Assembly (NCBI GenBank): GCA_026417495.1
Contig: JAOADD010000023.1
Coordinates: forward strand, 1-64,000
DNA from: Ignavibacteria bacterium
Lineage (GTDB): Bacteria > Bacteroidota > Ignavibacteria > Tepidaquicellales > Tepidaquicellaceae
Direction: 5' to 3'
DNA length: 64,000 nt
The position numbers and the translations under genes are program-made. Of this stretch, positions 28,239 to 37,085 are shown piece by piece (position 1 is the stretch's first letter; the number at the start of each line of letters is the position of its first letter). A model generated the notes under the pieces. That model saw only the letters and a list, made by a program, of their open reading frames with translations, was not told where the DNA came from and ran no database searches.

Positions 28239-29195
28239 ATGAAAAAATTATTATCAATAGGAATAGTCTATTTTTTAATAGTGGGTTGTGTTTTCTCTTT
28301 TAATAATAATGTTTACATTGGAATTTCTATTGAAGGGAAAAAAATTCTTTTGCAGGATCATATTTTTGCTAATGATGAATCAATTTGGAAAGAAAACGAA
28401 TATGGTTCTATATATGAAGATTATATGAATTACATAGAAAAGTTTTTGTCAAGTAAAGGATATAGTCTTCAAGATACATCATATATACTTTTTGATAAAT
28501 ATTATCCTGAGTTTAAAAAACTTACTAATATCAAAATAGGAGAGGAATTTTATTTATCTACCTCAAAAGGCATTTATAAAGCAATTGTAACGGGCTATTG
28601 TTTTGTACCTAATGATACCTATATTAATGGTAATATTTTTTATGTTGTATTGGAATATAAAGATCAGCCACAATTAGTATTAGATGAGCCTGTTATTATA
28701 TCTAAGTTTGATAAGGCAAAACAACTTATTTTGAGTCAGGAGTTTGATTATAATATTTATAATATACTTAAAAATTCTCTCAAATCATCTATTTTGGGAG
28801 AAGAAGTAAAAATTTATGATAGCGAAGAAGAAAAAGATAAATACATAACAATAGACACAATTTATGATGAGAGTGTAAAGATTTTCAAGGGTAATTTTAC
28901 TGACAGGAATAACGAACAATTTATCATTAATTTCTCTCAGCGAATTAGTTTCGAGTTTTATATTAATACTTCTTATATTACTGATAATTATGGTAACATC
29001 ATTTATAAAATGATATCCCTACAAGATAAAGACTATGGATATTTTATTGTGAAAGGAATTGCAGATATAGATGGTGATGGTTTCGATGAAATCCTTGCAG
29101 ACCAGGGTTACTATGAAGGGTCTGGTTATTATCTATATAAATATATTGAAGGTGAATTTATCGTTATTGCTGACGGTTTTATCTATGGTGTTTGA
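28239..29195 (+). CDS. Putative lipoprotein of unknown function
   Basis: Protein of 318 residues with a hydrophobic N-terminus ending in LIVGC, which fits a lipobox, so it is probably a lipoprotein. The rest is acidic and beta-rich without a domain I recognise. Near the C-terminus IADIDGDGFDEILADQGYYEGSGYYLY resembles a single FG-GAP/EF-hand-like calcium loop. The frame is open from a GTG at 28233, but the ATG at 28239 gives the standard lysine-rich signal start. It lies 28 bases after the Omp28-type gene in the same direction. Confidence 0.7.
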   Translation: MKKLLSIGIVYFLIVGCVFSFNNNVYIGISIEGKKILLQDHIFANDESIWKENEYGSIYEDYMNYIEKFLSSKGYSLQDTSYILFDKYYPEFKKLTNIKIGEEFYLSTSKGIYKAIVTGYCFVPNDTYINGNIFYVVLEYKDQPQLVLDEPVIISKFDKAKQLILSQEFDYNIYNILKNSLKSSILGEEVKIYDSEEEKDKYITIDTIYDESVKIFKGNFTDRNNEQFIINFSQRISFEFYINTSYITDNYGNIIYKMISLQDKDYGYFIVKGIADIDGDGFDEILADQGYYEGSGYYLYKYIEGEFIVIADGFIYGV

Positions 29196-29343
29196 TATTA
29201 TTGTTTTATCTAAAAGTTATACTGAGCTCTATTTTACATGATTAACCACATCCTTGTATAGGCTTAAAGTTTCAATTAAATTTGTGTATTTATATGTAAA
29301 TGTAGTTTATAAAAGAACAGAATAATTTTTTCAAAGTACTATA

Positions 29344-30960
29344 TTAAAAGTGTAGATATCCCAATCCCATATTGAAAACAATATCAACAGGAACATTTGC
29401 TGAATTAATTTTATTTAAATCAGATTTTAATTCTTCTTTTATAAATCCATCTTTTTCAATTATTGATTTTGCAAGTGAGTAATTTCCATCACCTTGAATC
29501 ATTAAAATTTGTTGTACTGAAGATATTACCGCTTCTTTCATTTTTTCGAAGTTAATGGAATACAAACCATCATTATTTCTTGTAATAGCTCCTTTCTCTT
29601 GAAAATAATAAAATCTTACCATATTTGCTTTTCCATGTGCACTTGCTGCTCCAAATCTGCAAGAACGAAAAATTCCTGTGACAAAAGTAACATAGTTGTC
29701 CATCAATTCGCCTTCTGTTAGTTCACCCATTTCATAAAGTTTAGTTACAAGAAATAACCCAAGAATATCCGCTTTTCCTTCTTCCATTGCTGAGTACATA
29801 TCTTTCAAAACTTCTCTTACAGTTCCCTGACCATTAATAGTGTTTTTAATACCAAGTCCGTGAGCCACTTCATGAAACATTGTATTTTCAAAAAATGCAT
29901 TGAACTTAACATATTTTCGCTGTTCTGGTACAATTAAAATTTCTGATATGGGAATCATAATATTATCAAATTTCGCTTTCATAACATTTTTTAATTGCAA
30001 TCTCCTAGATCCTTTTTTGAGTTGCACTTCTTCATCGTTCGGTAAGTTTATTGCTATTGTTTTACTACCTGCATTACAATCGCCTGCATAATAAATTGCA
30101 TCATAAACATTTAGATCAGATTCTAATCCTGGGGTTTCAGATTTGTATTTTTCTGCAACGGGTAATGATTTTTGCAATTCAGGTAAAAGAGCAGAAAATT
30201 TGTTTAACTTTTTACTCCACTCTATATCTTTTATCAAAACAAAAGATTCAAAAGCAGTTTTATATCCAAATAATGCATCAGTATAATTTTCAATAGGTCC
30301 AACTATAAAATCAATGTTTGATGTTTTCATATCCATCCAAGCAAAATCACTTGGTTGATAATTATCTGTAATTAATGCTTCCGCTCTTAATTGTAAATAT
30401 TTTCTTAATCCCTCATCCTCAGCGAACTCAGCTGCTTTTAGCATAAGAGAGTGTGCTTTTTTTAATTCTTTCTCATAAGCTATACTATAAGGTATTACAA
30501 TAAGCTTTCCTTCATTATTTCTTCTAAGAATTGTATAGGGACTCGTTTTATTTAAGTCATTTAATTTTTCAAACTCTTCTTTGGTCATATCTGGAGGATA
30601 AAAATTTGCACCTTTTGGTTTCTCTCCAAATCCTTTAATAAAAGGTTTCTCACCATCTAGTTGATCCCATGGACCATAATTTATTAAAATATATTTTCTT
30701 TCGTATTCATCTGTAATTTTTGAAAGCAATTCTTCTTTATCTCCATAATTTTGCAACCAAAATAGGTTATCCATAATATCTGCTATTTCTATTAAAATCG
30801 GTATCATTTTCTTTTCACTTTCACTTAACCAGCTTAAGTCAGTTGTTAAAGTTACTTGTTTATACCTCTCGACCTTTTCTTTAATGCTCATTTCTTGAGA
30901 ATATATTATATTATGTGAAAAAAGAATTATAAATATTATAACTAAAATTTTTTTAATCAT
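29344..30960 (-). CDS. Exported zinc peptidase of the dipeptidyl-peptidase III (M49) type
   Basis: Predicted zinc metallopeptidase of 538 residues with signal peptide MIKKILVIIFIILFSHNIIYSQ. The zinc site is HEVAH (His363, Glu364, His367) followed by GLG, and the third ligand lies in EEGKAD (Glu393/394), which matches the M49 pattern of HExxGH plus EExxAE/D. Here the first motif is the five-residue HExxH form, not the usual six-residue one. N-terminal WLSESEKKMIPILIEIADIMDNLFWLQ also fits the family. Substrates would be short peptides; export implies periplasmic action. A strong AAAGGAG precedes the start. A divergent zinc-ribbon gene lies upstream. Confidence 0.8.
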   Translation of the reverse strand: MIKKILVIIFIILFSHNIIYSQEMSIKEKVERYKQVTLTTDLSWLSESEKKMIPILIEIADIMDNLFWLQNYGDKEELLSKITDEYERKYILINYGPWDQLDGEKPFIKGFGEKPKGANFYPPDMTKEEFEKLNDLNKTSPYTILRRNNEGKLIVIPYSIAYEKELKKAHSLMLKAAEFAEDEGLRKYLQLRAEALITDNYQPSDFAWMDMKTSNIDFIVGPIENYTDALFGYKTAFESFVLIKDIEWSKKLNKFSALLPELQKSLPVAEKYKSETPGLESDLNVYDAIYYAGDCNAGSKTIAINLPNDEEVQLKKGSRRLQLKNVMKAKFDNIMIPISEILIVPEQRKYVKFNAFFENTMFHEVAHGLGIKNTINGQGTVREVLKDMYSAMEEGKADILGLFLVTKLYEMGELTEGELMDNYVTFVTGIFRSCRFGAASAHGKANMVRFYYFQEKGAITRNNDGLYSINFEKMKEAVISSVQQILMIQGDGNYSLAKSIIEKDGFIKEELKSDLNKINSANVPVDIVFNMGLGYLHF

Positions 30961-31068
30961 AAATCGCTCCTTTCTATTAGATAGATATATTTAAATTAAT
31001 CAATATTATTCTTGACTTCAATACTATAAAATTGTAGGTTGTATATTACATTAGTTAAAAACTTTGGC

Positions 31069-31088
31069 AATTCAAATATATTTGAATT
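31069..31088. promoter_or_regulatory. 20-bp perfect palindrome in a divergent promoter region
   Basis: AATTCAAATA followed by TATTTGAATT is a perfect palindrome between the divergent M49 peptidase and zinc-ribbon membrane-protein genes, 67 bases before the latter. It has the form of a dimeric repressor site, but a palindrome made mostly of A and T can arise by chance in such DNA. Confidence 0.3.
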
Positions 31089-31154
31089 TATTGAAAATAT
31101 TTCACATTTTGTAATGTTAGAAAATTTTTTTATACATTAATAAATAATTTTAGT

Positions 31155-31640
31155 ATGGAACAAATAAAACCTTACCTTTCAACAATCCTTTTCGGGTTAA
31201 TTTTGATTTCATTTTTTTTACCATTTGCGGGGGCTGGGATTTTCGGATTTTCTATTAATATATTAGGTATTAGTCTTGTTTTTGGTATTGGGGAATATGC
31301 AGATTTTTATTTACCTACATTCATTATTTTTTTCGTTTCCATTGCTGGATTAATTATTTCAATTGTATTTAAAGGGCAAAATAAGTTGTTAGAATTGATA
31401 TTAGGTGGAGTTATTTTTCTCTTTTTGATTATTGTTGCTATAGATGTGCCCATTGCATTGAAAATTGGGTTCTATTTTATATTGATTTTCTCACTTGCTC
31501 TTATTGGGTATAATGCTTATGAATTGTTTTTTAAAGGAAAAGCGCCTTTGGGTACGATAACAATGAAATGTCCAACATGCGGAGCAGTTGTATATTCAAA
31601 TGAAACTTTTTGCAGTCAATGTGGAGCTAAATTAAAATAA
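31155..31640 (+). CDS. Membrane protein with C-terminal zinc ribbon
   Basis: Protein of 161 residues with about four hydrophobic segments (roughly 8-30, 33-50, 54-72 and 80-125). A basic linker leads to a C-terminal zinc ribbon, MKCPTCGAVVYSNETFCSQCGAKLK, with CxxC-x11-CxxC spacing. The ribbon should face the cytoplasm. Function unknown; many such proteins pair a membrane anchor with a ribbon that binds protein or nucleic acid. The next gene, 21 bases downstream, also ends in a zinc ribbon, and the two probably form one transcript. Confidence 0.8.
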   Translation: MEQIKPYLSTILFGLILISFFLPFAGAGIFGFSINILGISLVFGIGEYADFYLPTFIIFFVSIAGLIISIVFKGQNKLLELILGGVIFLFLIIVAIDVPIALKIGFYFILIFSLALIGYNAYELFFKGKAPLGTITMKCPTCGAVVYSNETFCSQCGAKLK

Positions 31641-31661
31641 AAATCCAAATTGGAGGTAATT

Positions 31662-32057
31662 ATGTCAGATTTTTTTGATAAACTTAAAAAAGGACTTGAT
31701 GAAGGGCTAACGAAAGTAAAAGTCAAGTCCAAGCATTTAGTTGATTCAACGAAGATTAAAGGAGAAATAAGTAATTTGAATCAAAGAAAATCAGCTCTTC
31801 TTTTGACATTAGGAACTGAGTTCTATGATATGTATAAAAGTGGAACATTTGTAATTGATAAATTTAAAGATAAATTCAATGAATTAGAAAATATTGAAAA
31901 ACAAATTGAGCTGAAGGAAAAAGAGCTTGAAGAGCTAGACAAAGCTGCGGAAGAGATTATTGGAAAACAATCTCCTAAATTAAAGAAATGTAGCTGTGGA
32001 GCTGAACTCCCAATAGATGCAAAGTTCTGTACTTCATGTGGAAGTAAATTAGATTAA
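31662..32057 (+). CDS. Coiled-coil protein with C-terminal zinc ribbon
   Basis: Soluble protein of 131 residues. The N-terminal part (about 1-100) is helical and strongly charged, with a coiled coil ENIEKQIELKEKELEELDKAAEE. The C-terminus is a ribbon KCSCGAELPIDAKFCTSCGSKLD with CxC at the first knuckle, not CxxC. The frame is open from a TTG at 31650, but a GGAGG Shine-Dalgarno at 31652-31656 fits the ATG at 31662. It forms a pair with the zinc-ribbon membrane protein upstream. Function unknown. Confidence 0.8.
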   Translation: MSDFFDKLKKGLDEGLTKVKVKSKHLVDSTKIKGEISNLNQRKSALLLTLGTEFYDMYKSGTFVIDKFKDKFNELENIEKQIELKEKELEELDKAAEEIIGKQSPKLKKCSCGAELPIDAKFCTSCGSKLD

Positions 32058-32126
32058 TAAATATCAAAAATATATTAAATAATTCTTAAACGAGTTTAAA
32101 TTAAGGAAAGTAGTTATTAAAGTTGT

Positions 32127-33158
32127 TTAAAACTCTCGGTGTTTAATTATTTTATCCTGCGTTCCACCAAATATTACATCTTTTATATTTGGATTTCTAA
32201 AAAATTCATGTGGAAAGCCTAAATCAATCTTACTTACTTCATCAAGTTTACTTATAAATTCGTCGGGAATAATAAAATCTACACAACGAATCCAATCTTT
32301 AATTTGTTGTTCATATCTTGCTCCAACAATCGGAATTATAACCTGATTTCTTTGACGAGTCCAGTTAATTGCAACCTCTGCTGGTGTTCTATTTAATTCT
32401 TTAGCAATAGAGACTACTTCTTTCGCAATCTTTAATGCATATTCGCTTCTTCTCTTTGAATCTGGTGAAACTCTTCCAATGGAAGTTTTATCATCGAGAT
32501 ATTTCCCTGTTAAGGCACCACCACCAAGAACACCCCATGGAGTTACTGCTAAATCCAATGCTTTTGCCATGGGTAAAAGTTCTCGCTCTGGTGTTCGTTC
32601 TATTAAGCTGTATTCAATTTGAAGTCCTACAAAACTATGCCACCCTCGTAATTCAGCAAGGGCATTTGCTCTTGAAACAATCCATGCGGGTGTATCTGAT
32701 ATTCCTATATAGTGGACTTTACCTGAACTGATCAAATCATCTAAACTCCTCATTACTTCTTCTATTGAAGTGGTAAAATCCCACATATGTAACCATAACA
32801 AATCAATGTATTCAGTCTTTAATCTCTTTAAACTACTCTCAACTGAACGGTATAGATTTTTTCTGTGATTACCGTTAAAATTTGGATCATCTCGTCTATC
32901 GTATAAAGTATATTTTGTTGCAAGGACAAAATGATCTCTATCTGAAGCAATGAACTCACCAACCCACTTTTCACTCGTTCCTTCAGTGTATCTATTTGCA
33001 GTATCAATAAAGTTCCCACCAGCATTTACAAATACATCAAAAACTTTTTTACTATCTTCGTAACCTGCACCTAATTGCCATTCTTGCCCAAATGTCATTG
33101 TACCAAGACAAATTTCCGAAACTCTTAATCCGCTTTTACCAAATAATTTGTATTTCAT
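32127..33158 (-). CDS. Aldo/keto reductase
   Basis: NAD(P)H-dependent aldo/keto reductase of 343 residues. N-terminal MKYKLFGKSGLRVSEICLGTMTFG is followed by the tetrad Asp/Tyr in FIDTANRYTEGTSE (near residues 53-58), Lys in LATKYTL and His in LLWLHMWD. The C-terminal cofactor part has VIIPIVGARYEQQI. It resembles the AKR11/12-like reductases of bacteria that act on sugar or xenobiotic aldehydes; the actual substrate cannot be told. It is a cytosolic, single-gene unit with its own downstream region and no clear Shine-Dalgarno. Confidence 0.92.
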   Translation of the reverse strand: MKYKLFGKSGLRVSEICLGTMTFGQEWQLGAGYEDSKKVFDVFVNAGGNFIDTANRYTEGTSEKWVGEFIASDRDHFVLATKYTLYDRRDDPNFNGNHRKNLYRSVESSLKRLKTEYIDLLWLHMWDFTTSIEEVMRSLDDLISSGKVHYIGISDTPAWIVSRANALAELRGWHSFVGLQIEYSLIERTPERELLPMAKALDLAVTPWGVLGGGALTGKYLDDKTSIGRVSPDSKRRSEYALKIAKEVVSIAKELNRTPAEVAINWTRQRNQVIIPIVGARYEQQIKDWIRCVDFIIPDEFISKLDEVSKIDLGFPHEFFRNPNIKDVIFGGTQDKIIKHREF

Positions 33159-33237
33159 AGTATTATTTTTTTTCTAAAATCTATTTATATTAATTATTAA
33201 TATAAAGGAAATTATTTTAAAAAGAATTTTAAAAATA

Positions 33238-33270
33238 AAAAGGTTGCATAATTAATTTATGCAACCTTTT
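33238..33270 (-). terminator. Bidirectional-looking intrinsic terminator
   Basis: AAAAGGTTGCATA (33238-33250) pairs with TATGCAACCTTTT (33258-33270). On the minus strand a U-rich tract follows (complement of 33228-33240), ending the sialidase-like transcript. On the plus strand the tail is TTTTCATT, which is weaker; the neighbouring gene upstream on the plus strand is antisense, so the minus role is the likely one. Confidence 0.85.
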
Positions 33271-33291
33271 CATTATCAATTAGAAATTAAT

Positions 33292-35088
33292 TTATTTTAC
33301 AAGAATCATTCTTTTAGTCTCAACATATTTATCTGATTTCAATTGATAGAAATAAACTCCACTGGCTAGTTTACCACCATTAAATTCAACTTCATATTCA
33401 CCTGAATTTAATTTTCCATTGAACAATTCGGCAACTTCTTTTCCGAGAATATCGTAAACTTTTAATGAGATAACATTACCATTAGCACTTTGTGGAATTG
33501 AAAATTTGATTTTTGTTGTTGGGTTAAATGGATTTGGATAGTTTTGTTCAAGTACGAATTTGTCAGGTATTTGTGAATTTACATTTTTAATTCCTGTCCC
33601 TTGTGGATTGAAAACTTGATAGATTTGATAGACTCTATAAACTGGAGCATTGTTACTGAAACTTTGAGATCCTGGACCTCTTGTTGCTTGGAATCTGATT
33701 TTAAATGAGTTTGGAGAATTTCCAGTTGGAGAAAGTACAGGATATAATTCGTCCCATGTTTGTGTGTTTGTTAAATTCCATGGGGTTGCCCAGTTTAAAC
33801 CACCATTATCGGAATATGTAACCCAAATATCATTGAAATTGAAACCATCTAATGAATCTCCTGGTTGAAAGGCAGAAAATGCAACAACAATTCTAGAACC
33901 ATCGTCAGAGAATGCGATTGATGGATGAGATACAGGAGTAACTCCGACTTGTAGTGCTGCTCTATTAAAGAATAAATTAGTATCTGAGATTATTGTCATA
34001 TTAATTTTCCCTGCAACTTCAACTGGTACTCCACCATTTACAACAGGAGATGCAAGTAATATTTTACAACCACCAGGTGAAGATGTATTTTGCCCAGTTG
34101 CAGTTGGATATAAAGTACTCCAAACACAATACCAATTGTTGGTTCCAGGTTTATATACAGCATCATATCCAAACCATGGGCTACATACATCACCATTGAT
34201 AGTTCCATTTAATCCAAATGCTATTTGCAATGCAGCTGTAGCAGACCAGGTAGTTCCCCCATCTGTTGTTGTCCTATACCTCAAAGCATAGGCACCAGTA
34301 GTATTATCCCACCACATTACAAATTGGTGTGTCCCTGATGCATTTGCAGTATGTCTGTATCTTACATTTTGATATATGTTTGTAGGAGATACAGCTAAAG
34401 TTGTTTTATTACTAAAAGTGTTAAGTGCTACATCATATTTTACATAAAACAAACTATCATTTGAAGAAGCATCAGGTGAACTATAAGTTCCACCATATTT
34501 ATAATTTCCTATATACCATCCAAAAAAATCTCTCCCTGGTTCAGGAACATTAGCTGAAAGAAATGAACCAAGGCCAAGCATAGTCTCACTCCATGCACCT
34601 CCTCTGGAAAGAGAACCATTATATTTTCTTCCTGATATTACTACATTTCTATCTGTTCCTGCTAGGTAAGGGCATAAGTCAGGATAAGCACTTCTATTTG
34701 GTAAGAATGTAAGTTGAATGGGTGTTGACCAGTTTGCACCACCATTTACACTGTAAATATACCAGTTAATTCTTGTAGATGCACCTGTCGGATCTGTTGA
34801 ATCAACTGATGGGTATGAAACAATTATAGTATCACCAAAAACCCATAATTGATTCAGGTTTGCTCCATTTGTTTGATAATCCCAGAAGTTTGATGTGTTT
34901 GGGATTGAACCTGGATATTGTTCTATTAAATTTGGTGGAATATAACCATATCTAAAATTAGTATGTAATCTTATATTGTTAATATCATCTTTTATCGGGT
35001 CACAGTTTTGGGTGAAAATTGCTCTCTGAGCAAATAAAAAACTTATGGGAAGTAAAATAATTAATAAGAGAATGAAAATTTTTTTCAT
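33292..35088 (-). CDS. Secreted sialidase-like BNR-repeat protein with T9SS sorting domain
   Basis: Secreted protein of 598 residues with signal peptide MKKIFILLLIILLPISFLFAQ. At least three Asp-box (BNR) turns are visible: SVNGGANWSTP, TTDGGTTWSAT and YSDNGGLNWATP, the signature of six-bladed sialidase-type propellers. The sialidase arginine triad and Tyr/Glu nucleophile cannot be confirmed by eye, so an enzymatic role is open. The C-terminus (about 510-598) is a type IX sorting domain with NYPNPFNPTTKIKF and a final KRMILVK. The start has a good AAAGGAG site. Flanked by a terminator, it appears to be monocistronic. Confidence 0.85.
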   Translation of the reverse strand: MKKIFILLLIILLPISFLFAQRAIFTQNCDPIKDDINNIRLHTNFRYGYIPPNLIEQYPGSIPNTSNFWDYQTNGANLNQLWVFGDTIIVSYPSVDSTDPTGASTRINWYIYSVNGGANWSTPIQLTFLPNRSAYPDLCPYLAGTDRNVVISGRKYNGSLSRGGAWSETMLGLGSFLSANVPEPGRDFFGWYIGNYKYGGTYSSPDASSNDSLFYVKYDVALNTFSNKTTLAVSPTNIYQNVRYRHTANASGTHQFVMWWDNTTGAYALRYRTTTDGGTTWSATAALQIAFGLNGTINGDVCSPWFGYDAVYKPGTNNWYCVWSTLYPTATGQNTSSPGGCKILLASPVVNGGVPVEVAGKINMTIISDTNLFFNRAALQVGVTPVSHPSIAFSDDGSRIVVAFSAFQPGDSLDGFNFNDIWVTYSDNGGLNWATPWNLTNTQTWDELYPVLSPTGNSPNSFKIRFQATRGPGSQSFSNNAPVYRVYQIYQVFNPQGTGIKNVNSQIPDKFVLEQNYPNPFNPTTKIKFSIPQSANGNVISLKVYDILGKEVAELFNGKLNSGEYEVEFNGGKLASGVYFYQLKSDKYVETKRMILVK

Positions 35089-35213
35089 ACCTTTACTCCT
35101 TTCTTTACTTTATAACTTCAAATATAATAAAATTATATTTAAAATTTAAATATTTAATTAATGATTTTTTTCTTAACACTACTAGCTTAGCTGTATTAAA
35201 TTTAAAATTAAAA

Positions 35214-35241
35214 AAGCCATAGGGTTGTTTACCTATGGCTT
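35214..35241 (-). terminator. Intrinsic terminator after pepD
   Basis: AAGCCATAGG (35214-35223) pairs with CCTATGGCTT (35232-35241) around an 8-base loop. Read on the minus strand it is followed by a TTTTTTAATTTT tract and lies 27 bases after the pepD stop. Confidence 0.88.
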
Positions 35242-35268
35242 AAAATCAAGTTTTCAATATTAAAGTCT

Positions 35269-36729
35269 TTATTTAACAGGTATGTTTTCTAAAGTATAGA
35301 GTAAGTAATCCCAAAATTTTTGCACAGTTTCAATATTTACCATTTCATCTGGTGAATGAGGGTTCTTTATTGTAGGTCCGAAAGAAATCATATCAAGGTT
35401 AGGATAGACACCACCAATAAGTCCACATTCTAATCCTGCATGGATAGCACTTATCTTTGGTGCTTTGCCGAATTTTATTTCATATCCTTTTTTCATAACT
35501 TCTAATATTGGAGAATGGGGATTCGGTTTCCAACCTGGGTACCTACCATCAAATTGATATTCTGCTCCAGCTAATTCGAATAAACATGCTAACATTTGTT
35601 CAAGTGCTTCTTTTGCTGAATCTACTGAACTGCGAAGTAAACATCTCACCTCTATTTTTCCGTTTTCCGATTTTACAATCGCTAGGTTTGTTGATGTTTC
35701 AACTAAACCAGGCATATCATTACTCATTCTAATTACATCATTAGGGCAAGCAACAATTGAGTTTATTAATCTCTTTTGGGTATCTTCATCAATTAATTTT
35801 TCTGGTATCTCAGTTTCAACTACTTCCATTTTGAAATCTGGATCTATTGTTGCGTATTCTTTCCTTATTACTTCATACATTTCAAGAGCACATTTTTTGA
35901 GTTCCTCTGCATTCTCTTTAGGTACTACAAATGTAGCAAATGCTTCTCTTGGAATCGCATTTCTTAATGTACCACCATTTACACTGGAAAGTCTTAAGCC
36001 ATGTTTAATCTCAGCATGCTTTAAATATCTGAATAAAATTTTATTTGCATTTCCTCGATAAAGATGAATATCACATCCTGAATGTCCACCCTTTAAACCT
36101 GTAATGCTTAATTTGAATGCTACTACATTTTTAGGTGTATCAACTTCTTTATATGTAAAGAAGAAGCTTCCGTTTGTACCACCTGCACAACCAATAAATA
36201 ATTCTCCTTCATCTTCTGAATCAAGATTCAAGAGTATATCACCTTTTAAAAATCCTGGTTTCAATCCGAAAGCTCCTGTCATTCCTGTTTCTTCATCAAT
36301 TGTAAAAAGAGCTTCGATTGGACCGTGAGGAATATCTTTAGATTCAAGTATTGCAAGAGTAGTTGCAACTCCAATACCATTATCGGCACCGAGTGTTGTT
36401 CCTGTAGCTTTTACCCATTCGCCTTCAATTCTTGGTTGAATTGGATCAGTTTCAAAATTATGTTTTACATCTGAATTTGCTTGTGGAACCATATCGAGAT
36501 GTCCTTGCAAAATAACACCTTTTTTATTTTCCATACCTTTTGTTGCAGGTTTTCTTATTACCAAATTTCCTGTTTCATCAACTTCATATTCCAAATTATT
36601 TTTCTTTGCAAAGTTAATTACATATTCTCTTAACTTTGCTTCGTGTTTTGATGGATGTGGAATCGAACATATTTCCTCAAAAATTTCCCAAACACGAGTT
36701 GGCTTGAGATTTCCAAGAATTTTTCCCAT
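35269..36729 (-). CDS. pepD: Aminoacyl-histidine dipeptidase (M20C)
   Basis: Cytosolic zinc dipeptidase of 486 residues that cleaves Xaa-His and other dipeptides. Metal ligands and catalytic residues of the M20 family are visible: LQGHLDMVPQ near residue 76, TTLGADNGIG with the bridging Asp near 117, DEETGMTGA (catalytic Glu and ligand) near 147, and LNLDSEDEG and HAGLECGL near 432. The length matches PepD. It lies 3 bases after a PqqD-like gene, which in turn is 2 bases after an OPT peptide transporter, so the operon imports peptides and finishes their hydrolysis. A terminator follows. Confidence 0.95.
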   Translation of the reverse strand: MGKILGNLKPTRVWEIFEEICSIPHPSKHEAKLREYVINFAKKNNLEYEVDETGNLVIRKPATKGMENKKGVILQGHLDMVPQANSDVKHNFETDPIQPRIEGEWVKATGTTLGADNGIGVATTLAILESKDIPHGPIEALFTIDEETGMTGAFGLKPGFLKGDILLNLDSEDEGELFIGCAGGTNGSFFFTYKEVDTPKNVVAFKLSITGLKGGHSGCDIHLYRGNANKILFRYLKHAEIKHGLRLSSVNGGTLRNAIPREAFATFVVPKENAEELKKCALEMYEVIRKEYATIDPDFKMEVVETEIPEKLIDEDTQKRLINSIVACPNDVIRMSNDMPGLVETSTNLAIVKSENGKIEVRCLLRSSVDSAKEALEQMLACLFELAGAEYQFDGRYPGWKPNPHSPILEVMKKGYEIKFGKAPKISAIHAGLECGLIGGVYPNLDMISFGPTIKNPHSPDEMVNIETVQKFWDYLLYTLENIPVK

Positions 36730-36732
36730 ATA

Positions 36733-37083
36733 TTATTCCTTTTTTAATTCTTTAAAATAAATAAAACTGTTTTGATATAACAATGTAAGAAATTTTAAAG
36801 TTCTTTGTTCTGCTTGAATTAACTCTTCTCCGAACTCATTTTGCAATCTTTTTATTATTTCCTCAACTTTGCTGTTACCATCAATATACTTCCAAACAGA
36901 TGAACCAATTTTGTCCAGTGAGATTCTTATATTAGGTGGTTTACTTTTTGGAATTAACCATTGTAAAAATTTACTTTTAAATTTAGGAAAAACTATGGTT
37001 ATTAAACCATTCTGCTCTTCAAAGTTTTTATTATGAACAGGTGTTAATTCCAAAAAGTTAATATTTTTTTTCTTTTTAAACAT
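36733..37083 (-). CDS. PqqD-like protein
   Basis: Small protein of 116 residues with the PqqD-like fold signature: IRISLDKIGSSVWKYIDGNSKVEEIIKRLQNEFGE (about residues 50-85), preceded by a basic strand segment IVFPKFKSKFLQWLIPKSK. PqqD-type domains bind leader peptides for radical-SAM and other RiPP enzymes (the RRE fold), but no such enzyme or precursor peptide is seen here. It lies between the OPT transporter (2 bases) and pepD (3 bases) and must be translated with them. A role in handling an imported peptide is inference. Confidence 0.8.
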   Translation of the reverse strand: MFKKKKNINFLELTPVHNKNFEEQNGLITIVFPKFKSKFLQWLIPKSKPPNIRISLDKIGSSVWKYIDGNSKVEEIIKRLQNEFGEELIQAEQRTLKFLTLLYQNSFIYFKELKKE

Positions 37084-37085
37084 TA

